A stretch of DNA of 49,803 nt from Pedobacter sp. SYSU D00535 (GTDB lineage: Bacteria > Bacteroidota > Bacteroidia > Sphingobacteriales > Sphingobacteriaceae): contig NZ_JAFEWD010000018.1 in assembly GCF_017355855.1 (NCBI RefSeq), forward strand, positions 1 to 49,803, written 5' to 3'. Both the position numbers and the translations under genes were made by a program. Positions 1-8,796 of this stretch are shown piece after piece. Below the pieces are notes generated by a model that was not told the origin of the DNA, did not search any database, and saw only the letters and a program-made list of their open reading frames with translations. Positions within the stretch are counted from its first letter, which is position 1. Each line of letters begins with the position of its first letter.

Positions 1-118
1 TATTACTTCTTTCAATACCTGTCATTGTTTAGCTAAAGCAGAAATGCCCAGGCAAACAAAAAGAAATTAAGCGTTAGTAAAAGGCCGCAAGGCTTTGAGC
101 TATCAGCTTACACCTTCT
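1..118 (+). other. Probable 23S-5S spacer
   Basis: No protein or RNA gene is visible before the 5S gene. The only local structure is a small hairpin near 80-96 (AAAGGCC, GCAA loop, GGCTTT). The position suggests the 23S-5S spacer, but the 23S end itself could not be recognised. Confidence 0.45.
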
Positions 119-230
<112 letters not shown>

Positions 231-244
231 TTTATTCAGCAACA

Positions 245-274
245 AAAGCCCGGTAGTGATAACTATCGGGCTTT
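245..274 (+). terminator. Terminator of the rRNA operon
   Basis: A hairpin with arms AAAGCCCGGTAGTG and AACTATCGGGCTTT follows the 5S gene by about 15 bp and runs into a T-rich stretch. It fits a rho-independent terminator. From here to the -7 box at 514 there are about 240 bp in which nothing else was recognised. Confidence 0.7.
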
Positions 275-513
275 GCTGTTTTATGGCCTGTTGAGATTCG
301 TTTGCCTGCTGCTGTTTTGGGGCGTTCGAGTGTCGTCGTAGTAACCCGAACTCCACCGCAGGGTCCGAATTGAACAATCAGACTTAGATGGTTGTGGAGA
401 ATGAGGATGATGATAGAAGAGAATGTAATATTTTTAAACTAAACAAATTCATACTTTCAAAACCATCTTTTTGCTTAGTGGTTCTTATAACAGGCATAAC
501 TAAAAAAATATAG

Positions 514-521
514 TATCTTTG
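514..521 (+). promoter_or_regulatory. -7 promoter box of the desaturase gene
   Basis: TATCTTTG is a perfect match to the Bacteroidota -7 consensus TAnnTTTG. Transcription would start near 527, leaving a leader of about 12 nt before the ATG at 539. This argues against the TTG at 527 as the start codon. No convincing -33 TTTG was found at the usual spacing. Confidence 0.65.
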
Positions 522-538
522 CCGACTTGAATAACACC

Positions 539-1522
539 ATGAATATTAGTTACGGCGCTAGAAGAGAAGTGATGCAGCATATCGAAAAGTATATGCTAGA
601 GAATATGAACAATTATCTGAAGCCAATTGATACTAATTGGCAACCTTCCGATTTTCTGCCGGATTCTTCCCACGATGATTTCTTCGAGAAGGTACGTGAG
701 ATGCAGGACTCGGCAAGAGGCTTGTCATATGATTTAATTGCTGTTCTTATTGGTGATACCATCACTGAGGAAGCTCTACCGACTTACGAATCATGGTTGG
801 CAATGGTAGAGGGGGTTTCCAAGAATGAAGAGGGCGGTTGGATGAAGTGGTTGAGGCATTGGACGGCCGAGGAGAACAGGCATGGTGATTTATTGAATAA
901 ATATTTGTATTTATCAGGACGGGTAGATATGAGGCAAATGGAAATTTCTACTCAATATCTTATTGCCGATGGCTTCGATATCGGTACCGATCGTGACCCC
1001 TACAGGAATTTCATCTACACTAGCTTTCAGGAGCTGGCTACAAATATATCCCATCGAAGAGTAGCTTCTTTAGCTAAAAAAGACGGAGATACATTGCTTT
1101 CAAAGATGTGCGGTGTTATTGCATCCGATGAAGCACGCCATGCTAAGGCGTACAAAGACTTTATTTTCCAAATACTTCAAGTAGATCCAAGCGAAGTGAT
1201 GATTGCTTTTGAGGACATGATGAGAAAGAAGATTGTAATGCCAGCTCACTTCTTGAGGGAAATAGGTAAAAAGGCTGGTGAGACTTTTACTCATTTTGCT
1301 GACGCTGCTCAAAGGTTAGGAGTTTATACAGCTATTGACTACGTAGAAATTTTGGAGGACCTGATTAAGGATTGGCAAATCGAAAGTGTCACAGGAATGA
1401 ATGACGCGGGAGAGCGAGCGAGAGACTACATTATGAAGCTGCCGAACAGACTTATTCGAATAGCTGAGAGGATAAAGGATCCTGGCTTAGCTTATAAGTT
1501 CAGTTGGATTCACAGCATGTAA
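539..1522 (+). CDS. Acyl-[ACP] desaturase (FAB2/DesA family)
   Basis: A soluble di-iron desaturase that introduces a cis double bond into acyl-ACP. The two iron-binding motifs are visible: EENRHG (Glu111-Glu112, His115) and DEARH (Glu198, His201), about 85 residues apart as in the plant stearoyl-ACP 9-desaturase fold. No membrane segment is seen, and 327 residues is normal for the family. The ATG at 539 is chosen over a TTG at 527 because the TTG coincides with the predicted transcription start. The gene is monocistronic, ending in a terminator. Its position next to lipid-type genes is suggestive but it faces away from them. The family call is firm; double-bond position and substrate length cannot be read from the sequence. 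Confidence 0.92.
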   Translation: MNISYGARREVMQHIEKYMLENMNNYLKPIDTNWQPSDFLPDSSHDDFFEKVREMQDSARGLSYDLIAVLIGDTITEEALPTYESWLAMVEGVSKNEEGGWMKWLRHWTAEENRHGDLLNKYLYLSGRVDMRQMEISTQYLIADGFDIGTDRDPYRNFIYTSFQELATNISHRRVASLAKKDGDTLLSKMCGVIASDEARHAKAYKDFIFQILQVDPSEVMIAFEDMMRKKIVMPAHFLREIGKKAGETFTHFADAAQRLGVYTAIDYVEILEDLIKDWQIESVTGMNDAGERARDYIMKLPNRLIRIAERIKDPGLAYKFSWIHSM

Positions 1523-1523
1523 T

Positions 1524-1556
1524 AAAAAAGGGGAGACTGAGAAGTTTCCCCTTTTT
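1524..1556. terminator. Bidirectional terminator
   Basis: AAAAAGGGGA and TTTCCCCTTTTT form a stem with A-rich and T-rich flanks, so it can end transcription of the desaturase from the left and of the small minus-strand genes from the right. Confidence 0.8.
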
Positions 1557-1559
1557 AGT

Positions 1560-1781
1560 TCAGTCGTTAGGCTCGTCCTCATCAAGGATATTTTGTTCGC
1601 CGCCCATACTGCTTTCGCCCCATGATCCAGCTGGAAAGCCTTCTTTCTCTTTTTCCTGTTGGAGATTCTCTTCATCCGAGGTACCACCATACGATACTTT
1701 TCCTTCAGTAGATTCGGGGTTTCCCTGTATCTGCTCAGCCTTATCCTGGTTTTCCTGATTGTTTTCTTGATTTTCTAACAT
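1560..1781 (-). CDS. Small acidic hypothetical protein
   Basis: 73 residues, rich in Glu, Gln, Asn and Gly, with no hydrophobic segment and an acidic C-terminal tail (ILDEDEPND). It looks intrinsically disordered. It lies 20 bp behind another protein of the same character, has an ATG start and ends exactly at the bidirectional terminator, which supports a real gene. The function is not recognised. Related small charged proteins of Bacteroidota are usually left as hypothetical. A low-complexity by-product cannot be wholly excluded. Confidence 0.55.
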   Translation of the reverse strand: MLENQENNQENQDKAEQIQGNPESTEGKVSYGGTSDEENLQQEKEKEGFPAGSWGESSMGGEQNILDEDEPND

Positions 1782-1801
1782 ATTGGTAGATTTTAGATTA
1801 A

Positions 1802-1987
1802 TTACTCGTCGGTAGCATCCGCCTTGTACTGCACGTTCTGGGCAGTACCCTCGTCCCAGTCTGCCTTATTCCCACTTTCGATGGGATTGGGGTTGATGCC
1901 ATTGCCGTTCGCGTTACTTAAAATAAACTCTTCGGCTTGGGCGGCTTCGCTTTGATTCTTTTCTTTTTCCTGCTCTTTGTCTGTCAT
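1802..1987 (-). CDS. Small acidic hypothetical protein
   Basis: 61 residues beginning MTDKEQEKEKNQSEAAQAEE, very hydrophilic and acidic, predicted disordered. It sits between the MMPL transporter gene (50 bp upstream) and the second small acidic gene (20 bp downstream) on the same strand, so the three may share a transcript. Its Trp-Asp-Glu-Gly segment (ADWDEG) resembles the single-Trp Gly/Ser segment of its neighbour, so the two may be distant relatives. No function is recognised. Confidence 0.55.
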   Translation of the reverse strand: MTDKEQEKEKNQSEAAQAEEFILSNANGNGINPNPIESGNKADWDEGTAQNVQYKADATDE

Positions 1988-2037
1988 GATTCAGTAGTTG
2001 GTATAGATGGATAACAAGAACCGTACCTCTTGTTGTT

Positions 2038-4257
2038 TTAGTCTGTGTCAAATCTATGCAGCAGGAGTGGAAAGATGAGGAGTTCTGAAAATAAGCCAGC
2101 AATGAGTGCAATACTAGTTAGAAGTCCAAATAGCTGAACCGTTTTTAAAGATGCAAACAACATGAAGGAGTATCCAGAAGTAAGGAGAATCGCAGTAAGT
2201 ATTACCGCCGGAAGCACGTGACCTGCCGTAAGTCGGCGAGCTTCAGCTGCTGTACGACCGCCTTTTTTTAACGTGTTATAATGGTAGATATAGTGGATAG
2301 TATCATCGATAGCGATTCCAAGTATAATTGCAGCGATGCTTGCTGTGGCTGTATCAATATATATCCCAAACCATCCCATTATCCCAAACATGATCAAAAT
2401 TGGAATAATGTTTGGAATAAGCGCGATAATGGCTAGCCGGATATTTTTGAGATAAATCATAATCAAGGCGGCCACTACGAGTAGTGAAAGCACGAAAGAG
2501 TTTATTTGGGATGTTGTGACGTATTTTACAATTGATGTATACATCGGTTGGTATCCTGCCGGCTCAACTCGTGCATACTTCTCCAAAGTGTTAGCTGCAA
2601 TTGTCCCAATGGTATCCAACTTTTTACTTAAACTCATCGCCGACGTCATATGGCCCGAAATAGTTATCCTCCCGGTTTTCCCACTAATAAACTGTGGATA
2701 TAAATCTGGATAGAACCTTTGGAAGGTTCGGTCGGCAAGCTTCACAGCTCCCTTGCTTTGTATCGCGATGTCTGTTTTCTCCCCGTGTTCGCTTTGAAGG
2801 ATCCCTTCGTAAAATGAGTGAAAACCTAACACCCGCTCCACGCCTTTTAGTTTTTTGACCTCGGTCTCAAAATCCTTAGCCGCCATTACCAGTTGAGGAT
2901 CTTTCAGGGAGAAACCAGCTTTAGGTTCTATAGTGAACTCCAAAGGCATGTACGCTCCCCAAGTGTCTTCAATACGGTGATTATCTGTAACGACTTTGTT
3001 TTTGGGAGGGAAGTAACCTAAGGTGTACGTGTCGGATTTCAGCTTAAAGATACCTAGGCAGCAGAATACAACAAGTGCTATTGAGATGAGGCTGAAAAGT
3101 TTCTGCTTTCGGACTACCAATTCAGCTAAAGTAGTTGAAAGTCTGGCTGCAACCTTGGTACTGTAGTTTTTTGATCTGATGGATGGAAGGAGAATTACGC
3201 CAAGGAGGTAGGTAAAGACAAAGCAGAAGCCTACACCAATGGCGGCAAAAACCCCAAAGGTTTTAAGAATCGGCATTGGGCTGCTGAGAGCTGCTAGAAA
3301 GCCTGCCATAGTGGTTAAAGAGGTGAGCAGGCAAGGTTTAAACACGGCACTTAGTGCCTTCAATGCCCTTTCTCTGTCAGTCCCGGAAGCTTTTGTTACC
3401 AGTGCGTACTCGTTTAGTACGTGCATAATATCCATTACACCTAACAGAATAAATATCATGGGAAGCAAGATTGTCATTAGATTTAAACGAAATCCGCAAG
3501 CCCCATAGACGCCGAAAGTGAGCCAGGTGGATAATGCCACGGTCGCGATAGCATATAAAACTGCCAGGGGACTGCGGTGCAATAGAGAGAGGACAAGGAA
3601 CATTAATGCATATCCCGAAAAAAGAAAGAAGCCAAAATCCTTTTCTGATAGCTTGTTTAGCTCCGTGTAAATGATGCCTACACCTCCATAAAATGTTTGG
3701 TCATTATTTAGATGCCTGCTTACTGTATTTTTAATTGCTTGAAGTATCTCTCCACGTCGATTTTCAAAATCTGTTATATTGCCGGGAGTAATGATAAAAC
3801 GAGCGGTTTTGTAATCGGGAGAATAGAGCTGATTCTTTAGCAGTGGAATAGCCGCCAGCCTTTTTTTAATTTCACTGGAAGCAGATCCCGGCGAAAGTAG
3901 CGGCTGAGAGAAAAAGCCAAGTTCATCTTTTTCGATCACTTTTGCATTCCCTGGCCCTAATACGCGATGAACTTCCGGTCGAGCCTCAAGAGCTGCCGTA
4001 AGGGCTGGAAAGAGGCGATTGTATTTGTGCGAAATCAGTCCAGCTTCATCCCTAACAATCATTACGATCACTTCATCATTTCCGAAGAGACTTTTGTATT
4101 GCTTATAATTCAGGAGAGCGGGATCCTCTTGAAGGAACCAGATATCAAGACTATTGTCTACAACCAATGCCTTTTTTACTTGCGGAAAAAGCAGTACGCA
4201 GGCTGTAATGACAAGTGTAAGGAGCAGGTATCTTGCTTGAGACAGTAGCCGAATCAT
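2038..4257 (-). CDS. RND/MMPL-family exporter (HAE3-like)
   Basis: 739 residues with the two-fold RND layout: an N-terminal helix, a periplasmic domain beginning with the HAE3-type phrase DNSLDIWFLQEDP, a five-helix block, a second TM1-like helix, a second periplasmic domain and a second five-helix block. The TM4-type motifs GVMDIMHVLNEY and GIAIDDTIHYIYHY are present. This family moves hydrophobic compounds, often lipids or sterol-like molecules, driven by the proton gradient. The gene diverges from the UbiA-like gene across a 48-bp gap and is followed by two tiny acidic genes. No membrane-fusion or TolC-type gene is nearby. A role in exporting the product of the adjacent lipid-type cluster is an inference from location. 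Confidence 0.85.
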   Translation of the reverse strand: MIRLLSQARYLLLTLVITACVLLFPQVKKALVVDNSLDIWFLQEDPALLNYKQYKSLFGNDEVIVMIVRDEAGLISHKYNRLFPALTAALEARPEVHRVLGPGNAKVIEKDELGFFSQPLLSPGSASSEIKKRLAAIPLLKNQLYSPDYKTARFIITPGNITDFENRRGEILQAIKNTVSRHLNNDQTFYGGVGIIYTELNKLSEKDFGFFLFSGYALMFLVLSLLHRSPLAVLYAIATVALSTWLTFGVYGACGFRLNLMTILLPMIFILLGVMDIMHVLNEYALVTKASGTDRERALKALSAVFKPCLLTSLTTMAGFLAALSSPMPILKTFGVFAAIGVGFCFVFTYLLGVILLPSIRSKNYSTKVAARLSTTLAELVVRKQKLFSLISIALVVFCCLGIFKLKSDTYTLGYFPPKNKVVTDNHRIEDTWGAYMPLEFTIEPKAGFSLKDPQLVMAAKDFETEVKKLKGVERVLGFHSFYEGILQSEHGEKTDIAIQSKGAVKLADRTFQRFYPDLYPQFISGKTGRITISGHMTSAMSLSKKLDTIGTIAANTLEKYARVEPAGYQPMYTSIVKYVTTSQINSFVLSLLVVAALIMIYLKNIRLAIIALIPNIIPILIMFGIMGWFGIYIDTATASIAAIILGIAIDDTIHYIYHYNTLKKGGRTAAEARRLTAGHVLPAVILTAILLTSGYSFMLFASLKTVQLFGLLTSIALIAGLFSELLIFPLLLHRFDTD

Positions 4258-4289
4258 TTGTGTGAAGTCGCTATTAATTTTTATCTTTC
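4257..4289 (+). promoter_or_regulatory. Promoter of the UbiA-like operon
   Basis: TTTG at 4257-4260, a 21-bp spacer and TATCTTTC at 4282-4289 match the Bacteroidota -33 (TTTG) and -7 (TAnnTTTG) elements with one mismatch. The TTG that could start an extended reading frame at 4258 is part of the -33 box, which fixes the real start at the ATG at 4306. Confidence 0.65.
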
Positions 4290-4305
4290 ACAATACTCAC
4301 AAGAT

Positions 4306-5190
4306 ATGAATTTTAAAAACCTTTACGCTTATTTCAATGAAAGATTCCCTATCGTTAACATGGCGCTTTTCGCTATTCTCTTCCTCACGGTTTACTCGGT
4401 AGCTTTGCATTTTGAGACGAAAAACGAGGCCTCTTTCAGCTGGGTGGATGGTTTAGGAATGGTAGCTACGATCTTTTTCTTTTTTCGCCTGAGGTTTTTT
4501 GACGAAATAAAGGACTTTAAGATCGACCTGATTAACCATCCGCATCGAATTCTTCAGTCGGGGAAGGTGAGTCTGACACATCTAAGAGTAGTCACAACTT
4601 TAGGCACTGCTATAGAGTTGCTCTGGAGTGCTTTGATGGGTATCCCTACCTTATTAGCCTGGCTTGGCGCCTTCGCCTTTAGTCTGTTGATGCGATATGA
4701 GTTTTTCTTGTCACGGGTTTTAAATAAAAATCTGTTGCTGTATGCTATAAGCCACATGATGGTGATGCCTTTAGTAATCTTTTGGATCTGGACTGCCTAT
4801 ACAACCATAGCAGGGACCGCCTACATTTTATTGGGTCTGCTGAGTCTTTTCGGTGGCTTTTCTTTTGAACTTGCCAGGAAAATTCACGCACCATTAGCAG
4901 AGAGGGAAACTGTTGATTCCTATTCAAAGTCACTAGGTTATGTCCCGTCTATTCTGCTCGTGCTTCTTGTTGTGGGAGGTGGAATTGTCGTGCTTTTCAT
5001 CCTACTCATTTCAATGAACTCAGAGCTCTGGCCCTTTTTTCTTATTGCCGGCCTGTTTCTACTAACCGCGGCTCTTTATTTGTACTTGTTATTCCGACCT
5101 GAAGAAAAAAAGCTTCGAATTGCAGAAGTGCTCGTATCACTGTTTATGCTCTTTAGCTACCTTTCAGTTATTGTTGAGGCTAATTTCTGA
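4306..5190 (+). CDS. UbiA-type prenyltransferase
   Basis: A polytopic membrane protein with about eight or nine helices. The first Asp-rich motif of the UbiA superfamily is clear at residues 61-74 (RLRFFDEIKDFKID; Asp66, Asp70, Asp74), followed by HPHRILQSG. A second conserved region, FELARKIHAPLAE then YSKSLG, corresponds to the second Asp-rich loop, here with few aspartates. UbiA enzymes transfer a polyprenyl or similar diphosphate-activated group to an aromatic or lipid acceptor inside the membrane. It is the first gene of an operon with the dikinase (2 bp gap) and the GNAT-like gene. It is not an evident UbiA, MenA or heme O synthase ortholog, so the substrate is unknown. Confidence 0.75.
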   Translation: MNFKNLYAYFNERFPIVNMALFAILFLTVYSVALHFETKNEASFSWVDGLGMVATIFFFFRLRFFDEIKDFKIDLINHPHRILQSGKVSLTHLRVVTTLGTAIELLWSALMGIPTLLAWLGAFAFSLLMRYEFFLSRVLNKNLLLYAISHMMVMPLVIFWIWTAYTTIAGTAYILLGLLSLFGGFSFELARKIHAPLAERETVDSYSKSLGYVPSILLVLLVVGGGIVVLFILLISMNSELWPFFLIAGLFLLTAALYLYLLFRPEEKKLRIAEVLVSLFMLFSYLSVIVEANF

Positions 5191-5192
5191 AC

Positions 5193-7742
5193 ATGGTATT
5201 ATCTGATTTTAAAAAGAGAGGGAGGGGCACAATCGGTGGAAAGGCGGAAGGCTTGCTACACCTAAAAGAGTTGAAGCTGGATGTGCCCGATTTTTGCGTT
5301 ATACCCGCCGAAACTTTTGATGAACTTTTTTCTGTTGAGAATGGAGCAACGCTGAGGCGAGAGAGATTATTAGCTTTTCAATTTGCAGATGAGGATATAA
5401 TAATGCTACATTCCCTTGTTTCCGCATGGGGATTTCCTGAGATCCCCTTAGTTGTGAGATCATCTGTGGCTGATGAAGATGGAACCTCCGATGCCTTTGC
5501 CGGGCTTATGGATACATTCATGAACTTGAAAGCCTTCGATAGCGTACTTAGGGCCATTAATTCTTGTGCAGCTAGCGCCTACTCTGAACGAGCCCTGAGT
5601 TACCGCAAACAAAAAGGCCTTTCGCTAAGTCCTCGACCAGCAGTTGTGATTCAAAGACAGGTGCATGCTGATGCGAGCGGTGTGATTTTTAGTACGTTTC
5701 CAGATTATCCTCAGGAACTTGCCATACATGCTGTCATCGGTTTTGGTGAAGGTTTGGTAGGAGGGAAACTGGAGCCGGACGAGTTTTATATCGACAAAAG
5801 AACAGGTATATTATCCAGGGAAAAGATTGTGAGGAAAACTCATTCATTCAGGGCTTCCTGCAAGGAAGGGTTAGAGGAGACAGAGTTGTCTCAGGAAGTT
5901 GGAGATGCGCCCTCACTACGAGCAGGGCAGGTTGAGCAACTGTTCCAAATTGCTAGCCTCCTCGAAAGAGAGTTAGGTCGCCCGCAAGACGTCGAGTTCG
6001 TGATGTCCAATGGGACACCTTTCATCGTGCAGACTCGTTCAATTACTGCACCTATTCCTCCGGTAGTTGTTTATGATAATTCAAATATCCAGGAAAGCTA
6101 CTGCGGTGTAACAACTCCACTTACTTTCAGCTTCGCGAAAAGGGCTTATGCTACTGTTTATCGCCAAACTATGAATGTACTTGGGCTGCCTGAAGGGGTG
6201 ATTAGAGACAATGAAGAGGTAGTTGCAAATCTGCTCGGTCTGGTGAAAGGCCGCATATATTACAATATCAATAACTGGTATCGGGGACTGCAGTTGCTGC
6301 CATCGTTTAAGCAAAACAAGGAGGATATGGAGCGAATGATGGGCTTGGAAGAACCGGTAGATTTCATAGAGGATAAAGAGAAAAGCTTCCTGGAGAAACT
6401 TCGGCTGTTACCACAATTGCTAAATCTGATTCGGCTGGTCGCCGCGTTTCGCAAGCTAGATAAATCGGTGATCAAGTTTAGGAATAATTTTGCGGCCTGG
6501 TATTCCCACTTCTACGACCAGAAATTTGAAGAATTAGATTATAAAGAATTGATAGCCCAACGGAAGGCGCTTGATAAGAATGTGCTGGAGAAATGGTCCA
6601 CACCCATTATTAATGACTTTTATGTAATGATGATGAATGGGAGAGTCAGGCGGAGCCTGCTGGGGTTAGGCATCAATGATCCGGAACAATTCTTAAGCCG
6701 CTTGTATTCCGGGAGCCAGCAGGTAGAAAGTATACAACCTATTCTGGAAATGCAGCGACTTGCTAGAATGGTGATAGCCGACTCCGAGCTAAGGAAACTA
6801 GTAGAAGAAAGTCCGGAAGCGAGTTTTGAAACCATTCCGAGGTGCTTTCCTGAATTTTATAAGGAAGTGCTTACCTTTCTTGATAAGTACGGGGATCGGA
6901 CTGCAGGTGAACTAAAACTAGAAACAAGAACGATGAGGACCGATCCGCTGCTCTTCTACCGGCTTCTGAAAAATCAGATAGAAAGTGAGGGGTTGGGTTT
7001 TGGATCAGAGTTTCGAGACGGAGCAGTTGCAGAGCTGGAACAAAAACTAGCGGGCCGCTCACCTTTTTTCCGGTCGAAGGTGTTAAGCAACCTGGAAAAG
7101 TTGAAACGTTCAATTCAGTTTCGTGAATCAATGCGTCTGGAAAGAACAAGGTTATTTGGCATGTACCGGCATCTCTATCTGCTATTAGGCGAAATGTTGG
7201 CTGAAGAGGGTGTGATTTCAAACAAAAGGGATATCTTTTATTTGACGGAGGAGGAGATTTGCGAGGGAACAAGTTCGGACAACAGGCTTCGGATGCCGGG
7301 ACTAATTGAAAACCGGAAACAGGAATTTGAAGGATATCAGTCTGAAGATATACCCTCCCGGGTGATAGTTCCCTCGGCGCCGGTTACAAATACGGTAAAA
7401 CAAGGTCATGATATAAATCTCCTCCAAGGTACTGGTTGTACTCCGGGACAGCTGATTGGAGAAGTAATCGTTGTTAAAAATACCGACCTTGATTTTGATC
7501 CGCGGGGCAAAATCGTTTGTGCTTTAAGGACTGATCCTGGCTGGGCCGTTATATTTCCTTCCTGTGCCGGGGTGTTGATTGAGAAAGGTTCGTCTTTGTC
7601 GCACTCCGTTATTTTACTCAGGGAGCTTCAGATTCCCGCTATTATCAATATCCCCGGTTTAACCACCATCCTTAAAACCGGAATGACCGTTCGAATGAAT
7701 TCCTCCACTGGTCTCATTGAAATATTAGAAAATGGGGATTGA
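5193..7742 (+). CDS. PEP-synthase/rifampin-phosphotransferase-like dikinase
   Basis: 849 residues in three parts: an N-terminal PEP/pyruvate-binding ATP-grasp domain (about 1-310; GGKAEGLLHLKELKLDVPDF near the start, VVRSSVADEDG), a long middle domain (about 320-735) and a C-terminal swivelling phosphohistidine domain (about 745-849) with GSSLSHSVILLRELQIPAI, whose His804 is the expected phosphocarrier. This order and length match rifampin phosphotransferase more closely than PEP synthase or PPDK, which end in a PEP-binding barrel that is absent here. Such enzymes convert ATP to AMP and Pi while phosphorylating an acceptor. The middle domain would bind the acceptor, which is unknown. Operon partners are a membrane prenyltransferase and a GNAT-like protein, so a metabolic acceptor seems more likely than an antibiotic. 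Confidence 0.8.
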   Translation: MVLSDFKKRGRGTIGGKAEGLLHLKELKLDVPDFCVIPAETFDELFSVENGATLRRERLLAFQFADEDIIMLHSLVSAWGFPEIPLVVRSSVADEDGTSDAFAGLMDTFMNLKAFDSVLRAINSCAASAYSERALSYRKQKGLSLSPRPAVVIQRQVHADASGVIFSTFPDYPQELAIHAVIGFGEGLVGGKLEPDEFYIDKRTGILSREKIVRKTHSFRASCKEGLEETELSQEVGDAPSLRAGQVEQLFQIASLLERELGRPQDVEFVMSNGTPFIVQTRSITAPIPPVVVYDNSNIQESYCGVTTPLTFSFAKRAYATVYRQTMNVLGLPEGVIRDNEEVVANLLGLVKGRIYYNINNWYRGLQLLPSFKQNKEDMERMMGLEEPVDFIEDKEKSFLEKLRLLPQLLNLIRLVAAFRKLDKSVIKFRNNFAAWYSHFYDQKFEELDYKELIAQRKALDKNVLEKWSTPIINDFYVMMMNGRVRRSLLGLGINDPEQFLSRLYSGSQQVESIQPILEMQRLARMVIADSELRKLVEESPEASFETIPRCFPEFYKEVLTFLDKYGDRTAGELKLETRTMRTDPLLFYRLLKNQIESEGLGFGSEFRDGAVAELEQKLAGRSPFFRSKVLSNLEKLKRSIQFRESMRLERTRLFGMYRHLYLLLGEMLAEEGVISNKRDIFYLTEEEICEGTSSDNRLRMPGLIENRKQEFEGYQSEDIPSRVIVPSAPVTNTVKQGHDINLLQGTGCTPGQLIGEVIVVKNTDLDFDPRGKIVCALRTDPGWAVIFPSCAGVLIEKGSSLSHSVILLRELQIPAIINIPGLTTILKTGMTVRMNSSTGLIEILENGD

Positions 7743-8796
7743 ACGATTAACATACCGAGGTGTCTTACCTCCTTATTTTTTTCGAATTGGCCAAGTTCCT
7801 TATCAAGATCTCCCTTTTTGCCCCTTCGAGGAGCCGGAGCTGACCGCTGCAATATTTCAATTCGAGACTCGACGGAATGAGACCCTTCTATATTCAGATG
7901 GAGAGCAGCTTAGATTAGTTGGAATTTTTCCTGAAAACTCCCCGGAGGCTTACTTTGGATTTTGGGAAACAGTAAATAATTTCAAGCTGAATCAAACAGC
8001 GTTTTCATATCTTGAGGATGACGCTATTAAACGCGGAAGAAGTGTTATTAAGGGACCAATTAATTTCAATACCTTTCACAATTACCGTCTTCGGATCGGG
8101 ATTGATCCATCCTGGATTTCTTTTGATCGAGAGCCCGTAAACCCTGATTATTATCCCATCTTTCTGCAGCAACTTGGTTACAAGGCTGCAACGCTGTTTG
8201 AAAGTCGGTTTGTAAAAAAAAAAGATGTAGAACAGTTTTATACTGATAAAAGGAAATTTTTGAAGGAGGTAAAAGATCTTCCTTTTGAAATGATTCCTAT
8301 AACGCCGGATTCCTGGACAGAATACCAAACAGCAATCTATGAGTTTGTAGAGGCTAGCTTCGGACAAAATCCTGCGTTTAAAAGAGTTTCGGAAGAACAA
8401 TTCAGGCTACTTTACAACCCGGGTTTCGCAAAACTACTCTGTCCCTATTCCTCGGTGATCTTCAAGGAACGGGGGGCGAAAGTCCTGGCAGCTCTGAGCT
8501 TCTGCCAACCAAATTATTCCAGCTTAAAAATACCCTATTCACAACTCGATTTCAGACTTCATTTTGAGTTGTTGAAACAAAAAACGCTTTTGATAAAAAC
8601 GGTGGGGGTGCACCCCGAATATCGGAACAGAAACCTGATGAGCTACCTGGGAGCTTACGCGATGTTATCTTTTCGCGAGCATTACGAGGATGCTATTTTT
8701 TGTCTTATGCGATCCGACAACGTTTCCCGGAATTTTAGTAGGGGGCTTCAGTATGAATCCACTCAATATGCCCTCTTTCAAAAACGATTGAAGTAG
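7732..8796 (+). CDS. GNAT-fold N-acyltransferase-like protein
   Basis: 354 residues, soluble. The C-terminal half contains a GNAT-like core with TVGVHPEYRNRNLMSYLGAY (about 289-308), corresponding to the acyl-CoA-binding motif A, although the usual Gly pattern is degenerate. The N-terminal half holds GPINFNTFHNYRLR, like the 'GP.N' block of larger uncharacterised Bacteroidota GNAT proteins. It overlaps the dikinase gene by 11 bp (translational coupling) and its 3' end overlaps the convergent kinase gene by 19 bp. The likely role is acyl transfer to an amine made or modified by neighbouring enzymes, but substrate and even activity are inferred. Confidence 0.6.
   Translation: MGIERLTYRGVLPPYFFRIGQVPYQDLPFCPFEEPELTAAIFQFETRRNETLLYSDGEQLRLVGIFPENSPEAYFGFWETVNNFKLNQTAFSYLEDDAIKRGRSVIKGPINFNTFHNYRLRIGIDPSWISFDREPVNPDYYPIFLQQLGYKAATLFESRFVKKKDVEQFYTDKRKFLKEVKDLPFEMIPITPDSWTEYQTAIYEFVEASFGQNPAFKRVSEEQFRLLYNPGFAKLLCPYSSVIFKERGAKVLAALSFCQPNYSSLKIPYSQLDFRLHFELLKQKTLLIKTVGVHPEYRNRNLMSYLGAYAMLSFREHYEDAIFCLMRSDNVSRNFSRGLQYESTQYALFQKRLK

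Noticed and set aside
527-538. TTG start four codons before the desaturase ATG
   Set aside because: The TTG falls on the predicted transcription start just after a perfect -7 box.
6871-7272. 133-residue minus-strand frame
   Set aside because: Lies wholly within the dikinase gene and shows no recognisable domain.
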